Source of the DNA: Tepidibacter mesophilus
GTDB taxonomy: Bacteria; Bacillota; Clostridia; Peptostreptococcales; Peptostreptococcaceae
Assembly: GCF_002724055.1 (NCBI RefSeq)
Contig: NZ_BDQY01000001.1
Span: forward strand, 248,001-312,000
DNA length: 64,000 bases
Reading direction: 5' to 3'
Shown here: one piece after another, positions 44,216 to 53,125 of the stretch
How the letters are laid out: every line of letters begins with the position of its first letter
Position numbering within the stretch: position 1 is the first letter of the stretch
Notes under the pieces: generated by a model
What the model saw: the letters and a program-made list of their open reading frames with translations, nothing else
The model's database searches: none
What the model was told of the DNA's origin: nothing
Made by a program: the position numbers and the translations under genes

Positions 44216-44611
44216 TTAAAATACTACTCCAGATTTTAATATCACATTAGCATATGGTGTAAACTCTCCCGTCCTAACTATAGCCATAGAATCTTTTGTT
44301 ATATTCTTAAATTCTTCATGGTCTACTTTTACTATTTTTATATCATTAAATCTGTTTAAGATTTCTTCATATAATTTAGGACTTATTTCTTCCATTTGGG
44401 ACGCTATAATAATTTCTTCAACTTTCAATTCTTCTAATACTGCATCTAACGTGTCTAAGAATGAAGGAGTTCCATGTTTCAAAGCTAAATCTATTCTTTG
44501 AGTATTTTGGGGAATCGGAAGACCACTATCACAAATAGTTAACATGTCTGTATGTCCCATCTTAGATATAATATAAGATATTTCACTGTTAATAAGTTTT
44601 CCTTTTTTCAT
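44216..44611 (-). CDS. rbsD: D-ribose pyranase
   Basis: The 131-residue mutarotase converts beta-pyranose to beta-furanose ribose for RbsK. Landmarks are the catalytic His in ISKMGHTDMLTICDSGLPIP, the block LALKHGTPSFLDTLDAVL, and the C-terminal AIVRTGEFTPYANVILKSGV. Its ATG overlaps the rbsK stop as TAATG. Confidence 0.95.
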   Translation of the reverse strand: MKKGKLINSEISYIISKMGHTDMLTICDSGLPIPQNTQRIDLALKHGTPSFLDTLDAVLEELKVEEIIIASQMEEISPKLYEEILNRFNDIKIVKVDHEEFKNITKDSMAIVRTGEFTPYANVILKSGVVF

Positions 44612-45531
44612 TAATTATTCCCTCCTTCAAAGTTTATAACTTCTTCTAAATATGGTAATGAACTTTGTGCTCCTTCTTTTGTTACACTAAGTGCTCCAAC
44701 CTTTGATGCAAAGTCTATAGCTTTATCTATAGTTTCATCATTAGCCAAAGAAACTACTACTGCTCCTGTAAAACTATCTCCTGCTGCTGTTGTATCTACT
44801 GCACTTACTTTGTATGATTTATACATTTTGTGCATATCTTTATTTATATATAAAGCACCTTTTGATCCTAGAGTAACTATAAGCTCTTTTACTCCTTTAT
44901 TTATAAGTGTTTTTGCTGCACTCAATATATCCTCATCATTCTTTATTTGAATGCCACTTAATATTTCAAGTTCTGTTTCATTTGGAGTTAATAGATCTAC
45001 ATTTTTTATTATTTCATCTCCTAGTTTAACTGCTGGAGCTGGATTTAATATTGTATATTTGTTTAACTCTTTTGACTTTTCAAGTGTATATCTTACCGTA
45101 TCTATTGGAACTTCAAGTTGAGTTACTATTATATCTGATTCTTTTATTGCATCTATACAATTATCTATATCATCTTTTTTTAATTCATAGTTTGCACCTG
45201 GCGCAACTACTATACTGTTATCTGCATCTTCATTAACTGTAATCATTGCAACACCTGATGCTATATTTTTTTCTGTCTTTACATACTCTATATTTACTTT
45301 ATCTTTTTTAAGAGAATTTAATAATTCTTTTCCGAATCCGTCTTGTCCCACTTTTCCAATCATATTTACTTTTCCATTTAGTCTTGCCATAGCAACAGCT
45401 TGATTTGCTCCTTTGCCTCCTGGAACTTCTTTAAAATTCAATCCAATTACTGTTTGACCAACTTTTGGCATTTTCTCAACATTAACTACTAAATCCATAT
45501 TTAAACTTCCTACCACAGTAATTTTTTTCAT
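44611..45531 (-). CDS. rbsK: Ribokinase
   Basis: The 306-residue PfkB-family kinase makes ribose 5-phosphate. Motifs are GSLNMDLVV at the start, GGKGANQAVAMARL for sugar binding, NPAPAVKL, TPNETELEIL and the anion hole/catalytic Asp in DTTAAGDSFTGA. The ATG at 45531 follows AGAGGTG. Confidence 0.95.
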   Translation of the reverse strand: MKKITVVGSLNMDLVVNVEKMPKVGQTVIGLNFKEVPGGKGANQAVAMARLNGKVNMIGKVGQDGFGKELLNSLKKDKVNIEYVKTEKNIASGVAMITVNEDADNSIVVAPGANYELKKDDIDNCIDAIKESDIIVTQLEVPIDTVRYTLEKSKELNKYTILNPAPAVKLGDEIIKNVDLLTPNETELEILSGIQIKNDEDILSAAKTLINKGVKELIVTLGSKGALYINKDMHKMYKSYKVSAVDTTAAGDSFTGAVVVSLANDETIDKAIDFASKVGALSVTKEGAQSSLPYLEEVINFEGGNN

Positions 45532-45536
45532 ACTTT

Positions 45537-46541
45537 TCACCTCTTTGAAGTAGATTTTCTAACTACAAGCTGTGTAGATAAATCTATGTGTTTTATATTT
45601 TTTTCTTTATTTTCAATTGCATCTATAAGTATCTCAATAGCTTTATATCCCATTTTATAATTAGGTTGTCTAATTGTAGTTAGTTCCGGATCAATAAGGT
45701 TTGACATATATATATCATCAAATCCTACTACGCTTATATCTTTTGGAACATCTAGTTTCATTTCTTTTAGAGCTTTAATTGCTCCTATTGCAATCAAGTC
45801 GTTTCCGCAAAATACACTAGTGTATTTAAGTTTATTCCCTATATCCTTTATTGCTTTATATCCCCATTCACTTTTGTAATTTCCTTCTTTTATATACTCT
45901 TCTTTGAACTTAACATTAAACTCATTTAAAGCTTTTTTATATCCTTTTAATCTATCTAATGCAGTCTTACTTTCTAATGGTCCTGATAAATATAATATTC
46001 TTTCATGTCCTAATTGAAGTAAATGTTTAGTTCCTTCATATCCTCCCTTGAAATTATCTACAGTAACTTTTCCTATTATGCCGTTTATATCTACATCTCT
46101 ATCTACTAACACTATTGGAACAGAGGTTTTTTTCTTACCTTCAAAACCTTTTTCTCTTTCAGAAGCTGCTGTAAATACTATCCCATCTACCATTTTTTCA
46201 ACTAACATATTAATATATTTTTCTTCTTTATCTGAATCGTCATCTGTATTACAAAATATTATATTATATCCTTTTTCATTAGCCTTATCTTCAGCTCCTC
46301 TTGCAAGTTCAGGGAAGAAAGGATTTCTTATATCTGGTATTACAAGACCTATAGTATTTGTTTTCTTAGTAACTAAGCTTTTAGCTATTTTATTAGGTCT
46401 ATAATTATGTTCTTCAATTAAATTTAGCACTCTTTCTCTTGTAGCATTACTTATATCCTTATCTTTATTATTAAGTATTTTTGACACTGTTGTTGTAGAT
46501 ACACCTGCAAACTTTGCAATATCTTTTATTGTAACACCCAT
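45537..46541 (-). CDS. rbsR: LacI-family ribose operon repressor
   Basis: The 334-residue LacI/GalR regulator has the N-terminal helix-turn-helix TIKDIAKFAGVSTTTVSKILN, hinge helix region YRPNKIAKSLVTKKT and a periplasmic-binding-type sensor domain. It is first in rbsRKDACB and should repress the operon until ribose binds. LacI-type operators lie just upstream. Confidence 0.93.
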   Translation of the reverse strand: MGVTIKDIAKFAGVSTTTVSKILNNKDKDISNATRERVLNLIEEHNYRPNKIAKSLVTKKTNTIGLVIPDIRNPFFPELARGAEDKANEKGYNIIFCNTDDDSDKEEKYINMLVEKMVDGIVFTAASEREKGFEGKKKTSVPIVLVDRDVDINGIIGKVTVDNFKGGYEGTKHLLQLGHERILYLSGPLESKTALDRLKGYKKALNEFNVKFKEEYIKEGNYKSEWGYKAIKDIGNKLKYTSVFCGNDLIAIGAIKALKEMKLDVPKDISVVGFDDIYMSNLIDPELTTIRQPNYKMGYKAIEILIDAIENKEKNIKHIDLSTQLVVRKSTSKR

Positions 46542-46561
46542 TATATTTTGCCTCCATATTT

Positions 46562-46594
46562 TTAGGTAAACGTTTTACTAAATCGTTTACCTAA
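46562..46594 (-). promoter_or_regulatory. Operator region of the rbs operon
   Basis: Arms TTAGGTAAACG (46562-46572) and CGTTTACCTAA (46584-46594) are perfect complements around an 11-bp centre. The left part also contains the LacI-type palindrome TAAACGTTTTA. Located about 20 bp upstream of rbsR, suited to RbsR (or CcpA) binding. Confidence 0.7.
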
Positions 46595-46676
46595 AGTATA
46601 TCATCGCATAAAATATATTTCAATATCTTTTTTTGTAGTTTTCATATAGTGATTATGATATCCATTTATATAAATA

Positions 46677-46711
46677 AAAAAACTTGTATCTTATTAAGAA
46701 ACAAGTTTTTT
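46677..46711 (-). terminator. Terminator after the FlaR-like kinase gene
   Basis: AAAACTTGT...ACAAGTTTT hairpin flanked by A- and T-runs, next to the stop of the 46720 gene. Confidence 0.75.
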
Positions 46712-46719
46712 ATCCTAAA

Positions 46720-47244
46720 TTATTTTTTCTCTATACTGCCTAAAAACTTCATTAATTCTTTTTGGTTCTTTAATATAAATATATTTTTTTCATTTTTATA
46801 TTTATCTAGTTTCTTTAATATCATATTCCTATCAGATTTTGGAAAATTCCAAATCCATTGGAAAAACTCTAAATCAAATGTTTCAACACAACCTTCTGTT
46901 ATATCTGGTCTAGATTTATTTTTATACATAAATCTTCTTTTAATAGCTCTTAATAAACAAGTATATCTTGAAAAATCAAGAAAAATAATTGTATCAGCCT
47001 CAATTAAACGAATATCCATAGTACTTGCATAATTTCCGTCAATAATCCAAGATTTCTTCTTTACTTGTTTTTTTATAACCTCAATCCATTCATCGTGTTC
47101 AGTTTCCACCCAGTTACTTTTCCAAAATAATTTATCTAAGTGAATAACCTCTATATTCATTAGACCTCCTAATTTTCTTGCTAATGTAGACTTTCCAGCT
47201 CCCCCAGAACCAATTATCATTATTTTTTTCAATATATTCACCAT
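46720..47244 (-). CDS. Adenylate kinase-like P-loop protein (FlaR/topology-modulation family)
   Basis: The 174-residue P-loop NTPase has Walker A GSGGAGKSTLARKLG, the LDKLFWKSNWVETEHDEWIEV block, a lid WIIDGNYASTMDIRL and FLDFSRYTCLLRAIKRR. These are the features of proteins annotated as DNA topology modulation protein FlaR, which are small nucleoside or nucleotide kinases of uncertain substrate. The start may be the TTG at 47232 rather than the ATG at 47244, because the SD-like AAAGGT abuts the ATG. It stands alone with its own terminator. Confidence 0.8.
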   Translation of the reverse strand: MVNILKKIMIIGSGGAGKSTLARKLGGLMNIEVIHLDKLFWKSNWVETEHDEWIEVIKKQVKKKSWIIDGNYASTMDIRLIEADTIIFLDFSRYTCLLRAIKRRFMYKNKSRPDITEGCVETFDLEFFQWIWNFPKSDRNMILKKLDKYKNEKNIFILKNQKELMKFLGSIEKK

Positions 47245-47449
47245 ACCTTTAAGCTTTGTATATAATTTTCATTCCTGTATTTGTGAATAAATTTTATCAT
47301 GCTATTACTTTATTTTGTATAATTAAGGTTAAAAACATGGCATTAATTTCAAATAAATTACAAATATGAATAATATTTAAATATAGGTACCTAAAAAAAA
47401 TATATAGTACGTAGTCTATAATAGATTAAAAAATGAAGGAGGCAAAGTT

Positions 47450-48862
47450 ATGAAAAGAATAATTAGTTTTATATTGGCAGTAGCATTAATACTTCCGATG
47501 ACTTTAACATCAAGTTATGCTAATTCTAAACATGGTTTTATTCCACCTGGATTAGCAAAAAAAGGAGGCTTACCACCGGGAATAGCCAAAAAATTTAGAG
47601 ATATCGACGAATATGAGTGGGCTCAAAGTTCTATAGAAAGAATGTCATTAAAAGGTATAATAAAAGGAATTAGTGACAATGAGTTTTCACCTTCGAAAAA
47701 TGTTACTAAAATAGAGTCATTAGCAATGATTATTCGTACAATGGGATGGGATGATGAAGCTAATGAATGTCTTGACTTAATAAAGAAAGGCAAGAAAGAT
47801 GATAAGCTAGAAGAAAAATTACAAGATTGGGGAAAAGGATACATAGAAGTAGCTCTTGATAAAGGCATAATTGATGAAGTTGACATATGGCAGGATAATT
47901 TCACTACTCCTGCAACAAGACAAGAGGTAGCAAAATATATTATAAGAGCTTTAGGATATGAAGAAGAAGCTCAAAAATATATGAAAGAAGACCTTAGATT
48001 TAAAGATACATCAGCAGTTCAAATAGGAAACGTTGGATATATATACTTAATTGATAAAAAAGAAATTATGGCAGGATATCCAGATGATACATTTAGACCA
48101 AATCAATCAGTAAAAAGAGCAGAAATGGCCAAATTAATTGACAATTTAGATGAAAAGTTAAATGATGAAGACACCAAAGAAGATGAAGATAAAGATGAAG
48201 TAGAAACAAAAGATATTTTCAAAGGAAAAATAACTGAATTAGACTTAGACGATGAAGAAATTGTTGTAAAAATAGATAATAAAGAAAAATTATTCGAAAT
48301 CGAAAATAATACAGTTATAAAAATAGATAATAAAGAAGAAAATATTGAAGATTTATATGTAGGAATGAATGTTAAAATCATAGTAGAAGATGAAAAAGTA
48401 GTTAAAGTATATGCTTATTATGATGAAGAAGAATATAAAGGAACTATGTTAAGTACTAATATAGAAAAAAACGAATTAACAATAAAAGTAAATGATATTG
48501 AAAAAACTTTTAAAATAGACGAAGATGCAGATATTGAATTAGATGACAAAAATGTAAAATTAGAAGAATTACAAAAAGGAATGGAATTAGAAATAAAATT
48601 AAAAGACGGAAAAATTATAGAAATAAATGCCGAATCTATAGAGCAGGAATATGATGGAAAGATAGTAGAAAAAATTGAAGGAAAAACAAATAAGCTTACT
48701 GTTAAAATAGATAATGATAATGAAACTTTTGAAGTAGATGAAGATGTAGAAATAGAACTTGAAAACAATGAAGATGGACAATTTGAAGACTTAATAGTAG
48801 GTTCAGAAATCGAAATAAAAGTAGTCAATAATGTTATTGTAGAAATAGAAGTTCAAGATTAG
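47450..48862 (+). CDS. Secreted SLH-domain protein with acidic beta-repeat region
   Basis: The 470 residues comprise a signal peptide (1-24, ending SSYA), a Gly/Pro/Lys-rich link (PPGLAKKGGLPPGIAKK) and three S-layer-homology repeats (about 45-230; for example FRDIDEYEWAQSSIERMSLKG and GYPDDTFRPNQSVKRAEMAKL). An Asp/Glu spacer (EDEDKDEVE) follows, then three tandem ~72-residue repeats of the form [YF]KGKI...VKI[DN]...F.I[DE]..D.EI...L..G..[IL]EI.. up to the C-terminus. SLH domains bind secondary cell-wall polymer, so the protein is surface-attached. The acidic repeats could bind cations. SD GGAGG; perfect terminator downstream. Confidence 0.85.
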   Translation: MKRIISFILAVALILPMTLTSSYANSKHGFIPPGLAKKGGLPPGIAKKFRDIDEYEWAQSSIERMSLKGIIKGISDNEFSPSKNVTKIESLAMIIRTMGWDDEANECLDLIKKGKKDDKLEEKLQDWGKGYIEVALDKGIIDEVDIWQDNFTTPATRQEVAKYIIRALGYEEEAQKYMKEDLRFKDTSAVQIGNVGYIYLIDKKEIMAGYPDDTFRPNQSVKRAEMAKLIDNLDEKLNDEDTKEDEDKDEVETKDIFKGKITELDLDDEEIVVKIDNKEKLFEIENNTVIKIDNKEENIEDLYVGMNVKIIVEDEKVVKVYAYYDEEEYKGTMLSTNIEKNELTIKVNDIEKTFKIDEDADIELDDKNVKLEELQKGMELEIKLKDGKIIEINAESIEQEYDGKIVEKIEGKTNKLTVKIDNDNETFEVDEDVEIELENNEDGQFEDLIVGSEIEIKVVNNVIVEIEVQD

Positions 48863-48911
48863 TATTTAAAAGCTCTATAATTTAAGCCATTAAATTTCCA
48901 CAAGAAAGAAT

Positions 48912-48957
48912 ACCATAAAATAAAACCTTCAATTAATTGAAGGTTTTATTTTATGGT
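48912..48957 (+). terminator. Perfect palindromic terminator after the SLH gene
   Basis: A 23-bp perfect inverted repeat (ACCATAAAATAAAACCTTCA and complement) with T-rich flank. Confidence 0.85.
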
Positions 48958-49237
48958 TATGTAATTAAATCTGTGTCTAAGCGACTTTTTCAATCCTCTG
49001 TAAACCTTTAAATATTGATATAAAAATACCTTAATTAAAAAAATACTCTCTAATTTTGATTTTTGGATTTTTATGGAATATATGTGTTGATTTATAAGAT
49101 ATCACAATGATTGATATGAATCAATAGGAGTTCATGTTTAATATATAGATACTCTATAGAGATATTTTACTATACGATATATATAAGTTTATGCTTTGTT
49201 ATACTCATTTCGTAAATGCTATCAAACTTATATTTCA
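48958..49237. other. AT-rich intergenic region
   Basis: No gene, repeat or clear terminator is seen in this stretch between the SLH gene terminator and the convergent small membrane protein gene. Confidence 0.4.
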
Positions 49238-49645
49238 TTAGTAAAGGTATATTCCCATAAAAATCAATATAACTGAAAATATGACTACACTCACGTTTAA
49301 TTTGAACATTTTATTTTTATCATTTAATATATTACTAGCAAATTTACGGAACCCCTCATAATTGAATATAATTGTACTAATCTTAACAATAGTTACAGAA
49401 GATAGTGCTGATATAATCCAACTATAATTTACGTGAGTTGTAAAATGTTTATACCATGTATATCCTACTAAAAAATAAGCAATCAAGGCTACTATATAAA
49501 TCCATTTAGATTTATTAACAGTATAGGCATTATTTAATTCCCATTCCTTCCATCTCGATCCCATTATTGACATCACAATCCTAGATCCAATTCCTATGGA
49601 TGCCCATAAAAAACAAATAAACTGAAAATAACTAATAGAAATCAT
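49238..49645 (-). CDS. Small four-helix membrane protein of unknown function
   Basis: The 135 residues have about four membrane helices (FQFICFLWASIGIGSRIVMS, KWIYIVALIAYFLVGYTWY, SWIISALSSVTIVKISTII, KLNVSVVIFSVILIFMGIYL). SD AAAGGGG precedes the ATG at 49645. I do not recognise the family. It lies in a region of gene remnants, so it may be accessory. Confidence 0.6.
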   Translation of the reverse strand: MISISYFQFICFLWASIGIGSRIVMSIMGSRWKEWELNNAYTVNKSKWIYIVALIAYFLVGYTWYKHFTTHVNYSWIISALSSVTIVKISTIIFNYEGFRKFASNILNDKNKMFKLNVSVVIFSVILIFMGIYLY

Positions 49646-49820
49646 ATTTTTTATCCCCTTTATACTAACCTAAATAATTAAAACTTATTTACTCACTTTT
49701 TTAAGCGTATTTTCAAATACTTGCCCCATTCTACTTCTTAAGTTATTTAATCTAACATTCTAATTATTTTTAGCCTTAATACAAAAAACTCTAATTTGAT
49801 TTACATAAATATTTTATAAA

Positions 49821-50282
49821 TTATTTATTAAGGTTTATAATTACTTTTGCTATTTTTATTAAATTATCCATTGATACTTCATCTGAAGGTGAACTTATAG
49901 TATAATACACTTTATTTTTAATCCAAAAAACACATTTATTATTTTCTTCATAAATCACTTCATAACCTTCTAATTCAATCTTTTGTTTTTTAGTAGCATT
50001 TTCTTTATATGATATTATATCATTTCCAACCCAATGTGACATGTTAATATTTATTATATTTACACCATCACTATAAGTAGCACCTATTCCTGCTACACTA
50101 TCAGAAACATCAGTATATTTCACAAATACTGGATTGTCATATGTGGTACTTTTAGCTGCTTCTCTAGATATTTCTTCTGTATTCACATCTTTAGGTTGTT
50201 TAGTAATTCGTCCTTAAGTGAAATTATATTTTTCAACATGCCCATTTTGAATTTCATTTACTATATTCTCTATCGTATTCAT
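49821..50282 (-). pseudogene. Fused remnant: sigma-factor N-terminus joined to DUF4367-like anti-sigma C-terminus
   Basis: A good SD (GAGGTG) and ATG at 50282 begin NTIENIVNEIQNGHVEKYN, the typical N-terminus of a clostridial ECF-like sigma factor. The frame hits TAA after 22 codons. Past the stop, in the same frame, the sequence continues into a ~125-residue segment (YTDVSDSVAGIGATYSDGVN, then ISPSSDEVSMDNL-like end) that resembles the C-terminal DUF4367 domain of anti-sigma/membrane partners. A deletion seems to have joined the two ends of a sigma/anti-sigma pair. A GTG-started 121-residue ORF (49821-50186) could still be translated, but it lacks any anchor. Confidence 0.55.
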
Positions 50283-50689
50283 CTTTTCACCTCATTTAAT
50301 TAGCTCTCATATATATAACAAATTAATTATATATTTTGTGACACTTGTTTCACTCAAATTATCTGAATACAAGTTGAATCTATATCAATATTTCATTTTT
50401 CTACTTCCTCAGATGTTTTTTAATCTAATGCTCCATGAATAATTGCACATAAAACAAATGCATTTCATATGCAATTCTTGTATATGTTAGAGCTCTTTTG
50501 TAATTTAAAAACGATCACCACTCTTTAACCCCATAAGTTTAGCAAAACAAAAAAACTTTGATACATAATATCAAAGCCTATAAGCAAAACTCCTTTTTTC
50601 CTTATTTTGATTGAATTTATATTTCATTATAGATGCATAACCTTCATCATATGATTTCTTCGTTTCTTCAAATGTTCAAATTGTTTTAT
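50283..50689. other. Decayed intergenic DNA
   Basis: No intact gene. On the minus strand near 50545-50670 a frame reads FEETKKSYDEGYASIMKYKF and further, again looking like a worn coding fragment without start or SD. The rest is AT-rich with no clear feature. Confidence 0.35.
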
Positions 50690-50845
50690 TTACTTAGTAC
50701 TATCCCATTCATTATCTAGCATCCCATAAACAACATGACTTACATAATGATTATATAGCCATTCTGCTTCTCTTAATACTCCTTCATTCTTGAAACCTAA
50801 TCTTTGTGGTATTGCCCTACTTTTTACATTTATTTTTATAAACAT
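50690..50845 (-). pseudogene. C-terminal remnant of a RimJ/RimL-type acetyltransferase
   Basis: The minus-strand frame 50845-50690 reads INVKSRAIPQRLGFKNEGVL then REAEWLYNHYVSHVVYGMLD and a stop. N.KS..IPE+LGF..EG.LREAE is the conserved C-terminal acetyl-CoA region of RimL/YdaF-type GNAT proteins. The N-terminal two thirds are missing, so it is a relic. Confidence 0.7.
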
Positions 50846-51108
50846 TATTCATCTTTAGTGAGATAATCTATTCAAGTCCCAATCTCTCACTAAATCTCAC
50901 CTCATTTCTTTTTATACATTTCTTAATATATAGCAAACTAATGATTCTCTATATTTTCTAAATAAAAAGCAGCATTATATAAATACATTTTTTTGGTTTA
51001 TTAGTATATTTTAACATAAAATATAATGTTTTAATTATTTTTATGTCTTTATGCAAAAATACTACTTTTGATTACTTGCTGATTTTATATAAATATTTCA
51101 AATCCAAA
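50846..51108. other. AT-rich intergenic region
   Basis: No gene or clear signal is seen between the acetyltransferase remnant and the prsA terminator. Confidence 0.4.
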
Positions 51109-51140
51109 AAAGAAGTAAAATCCGAGGATTTCACTTCTTT
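51109..51140 (-). terminator. Terminator of the prsA-like gene
   Basis: AAAGAAGTAAAATCC-GAG-GGATTTCACTTCTTT hairpin, followed on the minus strand by TTTTGGATTTG. Confidence 0.75.
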
Positions 51141-51174
51141 CTTTATAGTTAACTTATTATTTTTTAATTCTTAT

Positions 51175-52176
51175 CTAATTTTTTAACTCTTTAATATTAT
51201 TTTCAAATTTTTCTATCTTATTGTCTTTTTGAAGCTGATCCATTTTTTCTTTGTATGAGTCTCGTTCTATAGTATCCTTTATTTGATTCTTAACATCTTC
51301 AAAAACCCTAATTTCATCAACTCTATCCATAACCTTTATTATATGGTATCCAAATTCAGTCTCTACTAAATCAGATATTTCTCCAGCTTTAAGTTCAAAA
51401 GTCGCCTTTTCAAACTCTGGAACCATAACGCCTTTTCCGAAGTATCCAAGATTTCCTCCGTTAATTCCAGAAACGGTATCCTCAGAGTATTTTTTAGCTA
51501 AGGATGCAAAGTCTTCTCCATTTTTAGCTCTTACTAATATGTCCTCTGCTTTTTTCTTTGCTATTTTTTTATCTTGATCAGATAAAGGCTGCATACTATC
51601 ATCAACACTTTTGAATAATATATGAGAAGCTTTTGCCTCTTCTTTTTTGTATTGTTCTTTGTTTTTTTCGTAGTACACTTTTAGTTTTTCATCATTTAAT
51701 TGTAAAGATGTTATATAGCTGTCTTTATATTTAGATACTAACATATCTTTTTTTAATTGATTCTTTAAAAATTTATCGTCTATACCATTGTCTTCTAAGT
51801 ACTTCTTAAATTGTTGATTTAATTCAAGTTGAGTTTTAAACTGTTTGAATTTTTCTTCTACATCTTTATCATCTACATTTATACTTTCCTTTTGAGCTGC
51901 CTGATAAACTAATTCATCATCGATTATGTTATTAAGCACTTGTTCTTTTATAACCTCTATTACAGTTTTTCCTTTTTCAACTTCCACATTCCATATATCA
52001 GGTCCATATATAGCCTCAAAATTCTTTTTGTACATAGCTAAAACCTTTTCATACTCATTAACAGTTATTACAGTGTCGTTAACCTTAGCCACTATATCTT
52101 TTGATTCTTTATAAGTAAATCCTGTAATAGAAAACACCATTAAAGCCATAAGTAGTGCTGCTATTATTTTTTTCAT
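51175..52176 (-). CDS. PrsA/SurA-like peptidyl-prolyl cis-trans isomerase (parvulin foldase)
   Basis: The 333-residue exported foldase has a signal/anchor (KKIIAALLMALMVFSITGFT), a SurA-N-like helical domain (VNDTVITVNEYEKVL, ...QVLNNIIDDELVYQAA) and a parvulin PPIase domain at about 185-285 (KASHILFKS, SEDTVSGINGGNLGYFGKGVM, PEFEKATFELKAGE, TEFGYHIIKV). No lipobox Cys is present, unlike typical PrsA, so it may be released or held by an uncleaved signal. The ATG at 52176 follows GAGAGG; the ATG at 52185 overlaps the SD. It helps fold secreted proteins. Confidence 0.88.
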   Translation of the reverse strand: MKKIIAALLMALMVFSITGFTYKESKDIVAKVNDTVITVNEYEKVLAMYKKNFEAIYGPDIWNVEVEKGKTVIEVIKEQVLNNIIDDELVYQAAQKESINVDDKDVEEKFKQFKTQLELNQQFKKYLEDNGIDDKFLKNQLKKDMLVSKYKDSYITSLQLNDEKLKVYYEKNKEQYKKEEAKASHILFKSVDDSMQPLSDQDKKIAKKKAEDILVRAKNGEDFASLAKKYSEDTVSGINGGNLGYFGKGVMVPEFEKATFELKAGEISDLVETEFGYHIIKVMDRVDEIRVFEDVKNQIKDTIERDSYKEKMDQLQKDNKIEKFENNIKELKN

Positions 52177-52338
52177 ATCGAACATCCTCTCATTTTTTAA
52201 GGCTATTATATCACCTTTTGTAACATATTTACAATTTATGATTTAATAAACCCTCTTTCATATCTACTCATTTTTAATCATTTTATCCATGTAATACTGA
52301 TTCTACTGAATTGAAGTTTTTAACTAATTATATACTAA

Positions 52339-52848
52339 TTATTCGTTTATATAAGTACCTACTATTTCCCCATAATATAATACATGATAATCGTCAGTTG
52401 AATATTTTTTTTCTTTTATTTCACTGTCTATTATACATTTAGGATCCATTTCTTGTTTGTAAACTATTTTACACTCAATATGAAGATCACAGTCTTCTAT
52501 TATAGGTGAATTTATGTTTTTGCTATCTACTGCATGTATATTAGATTCTTTAAATTTATCTATATCTCTGCCTGATTTAGTTCCACATATACTTAATGCT
52601 TCTTTTAACTGTCCTTTTAGTGGAAAGCTTACAGAAAAATCTTTAGCATTTTCTATTAATTTGTATGTATGTCTTGAATATCTTACCATGGCAGTAAAAA
52701 TAGGCTTATTCCACATAAAACCTAAATTTCCCCAAGCTATTGTCATTGTATTTACATTTCCATCATTATCTTTAACATTTAAAAAAGCTCCCTTTTGAAG
52801 CTGATTTAAAAGTTCTTTAGATAATTCATTATATTTTATTTCCCTCAC
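52339..52848 (-). CDS. Flavin reductase-like (FMN-binding split-barrel) protein
   Basis: The 169-residue protein has the flavin reductase-like domain: KGAFLNVKDNDGNVNTMTIAWG, MWNKPIFTAMVRYSRHTYKLI, FSVSFPL, CGTKSGRDIDKF, and a C-terminal YHVLYYGEIVGTY. It probably uses FMN or reduces flavin. The GTG at 52848 is the likely start because AAGGAG sits eight bases upstream; the in-frame GTG at 52857 overlaps the SD. Structured element copy C ends about 10 nt before that SD. Confidence 0.88.
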   Translation of the reverse strand: MREIKYNELSKELLNQLQKGAFLNVKDNDGNVNTMTIAWGNLGFMWNKPIFTAMVRYSRHTYKLIENAKDFSVSFPLKGQLKEALSICGTKSGRDIDKFKESNIHAVDSKNINSPIIEDCDLHIECKIVYKQEMDPKCIIDSEIKEKKYSTDDYHVLYYGEIVGTYINE

Positions 52849-52867
52849 AAAAATCACTCCTTAAAAT

Positions 52868-53020
52868 TTATCCGAAAGCTAAAAGTTCTAAAACTCCATC
52901 CGCTTAAGGCTGTAGATAAGAACTTAACAGCTTCTGGATTAGCTTACCCCTAGGGCACTTACGCAGCTAAAAATTCAGTTGGAGTAAAAACTCCACCTAA
53001 ATTAAGTTTCGCTTTATATT
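52868..53020 (-). ncRNA. Structured repeated leader element, copy C (upstream of flavin reductase)
   Basis: It is nearly identical to copy A (30311-30465) over the full length, including CCCTAGGGG and both ends. Differences respect pairing: the P2 stem is TTAGCT / AGCTAA here against TAGTT / AACTA in copy A (a T-A pair becomes C-G). In P1 a mismatch of copy A becomes a wobble. It lies immediately before the SD of the flavin reductase gene, in the same relative orientation as copies A and B. Confidence 0.75.
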
Positions 53021-53125
53021 TCTATTCTATATAAGATTTAATATATATTAAATTTATCACTTAGCCATAGAGGCATCAAGCTAAGATATATATTTTCTTT
53101 AAATATTTTTTTTTAATCAAAAATT

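Noticed and set aside
47623-48828. Several Ser/Phe-rich minus-strand open frames under the SLH gene
   Set aside because: They are antisense shadows of the Glu/Lys-rich repeats and show no SD or family features.
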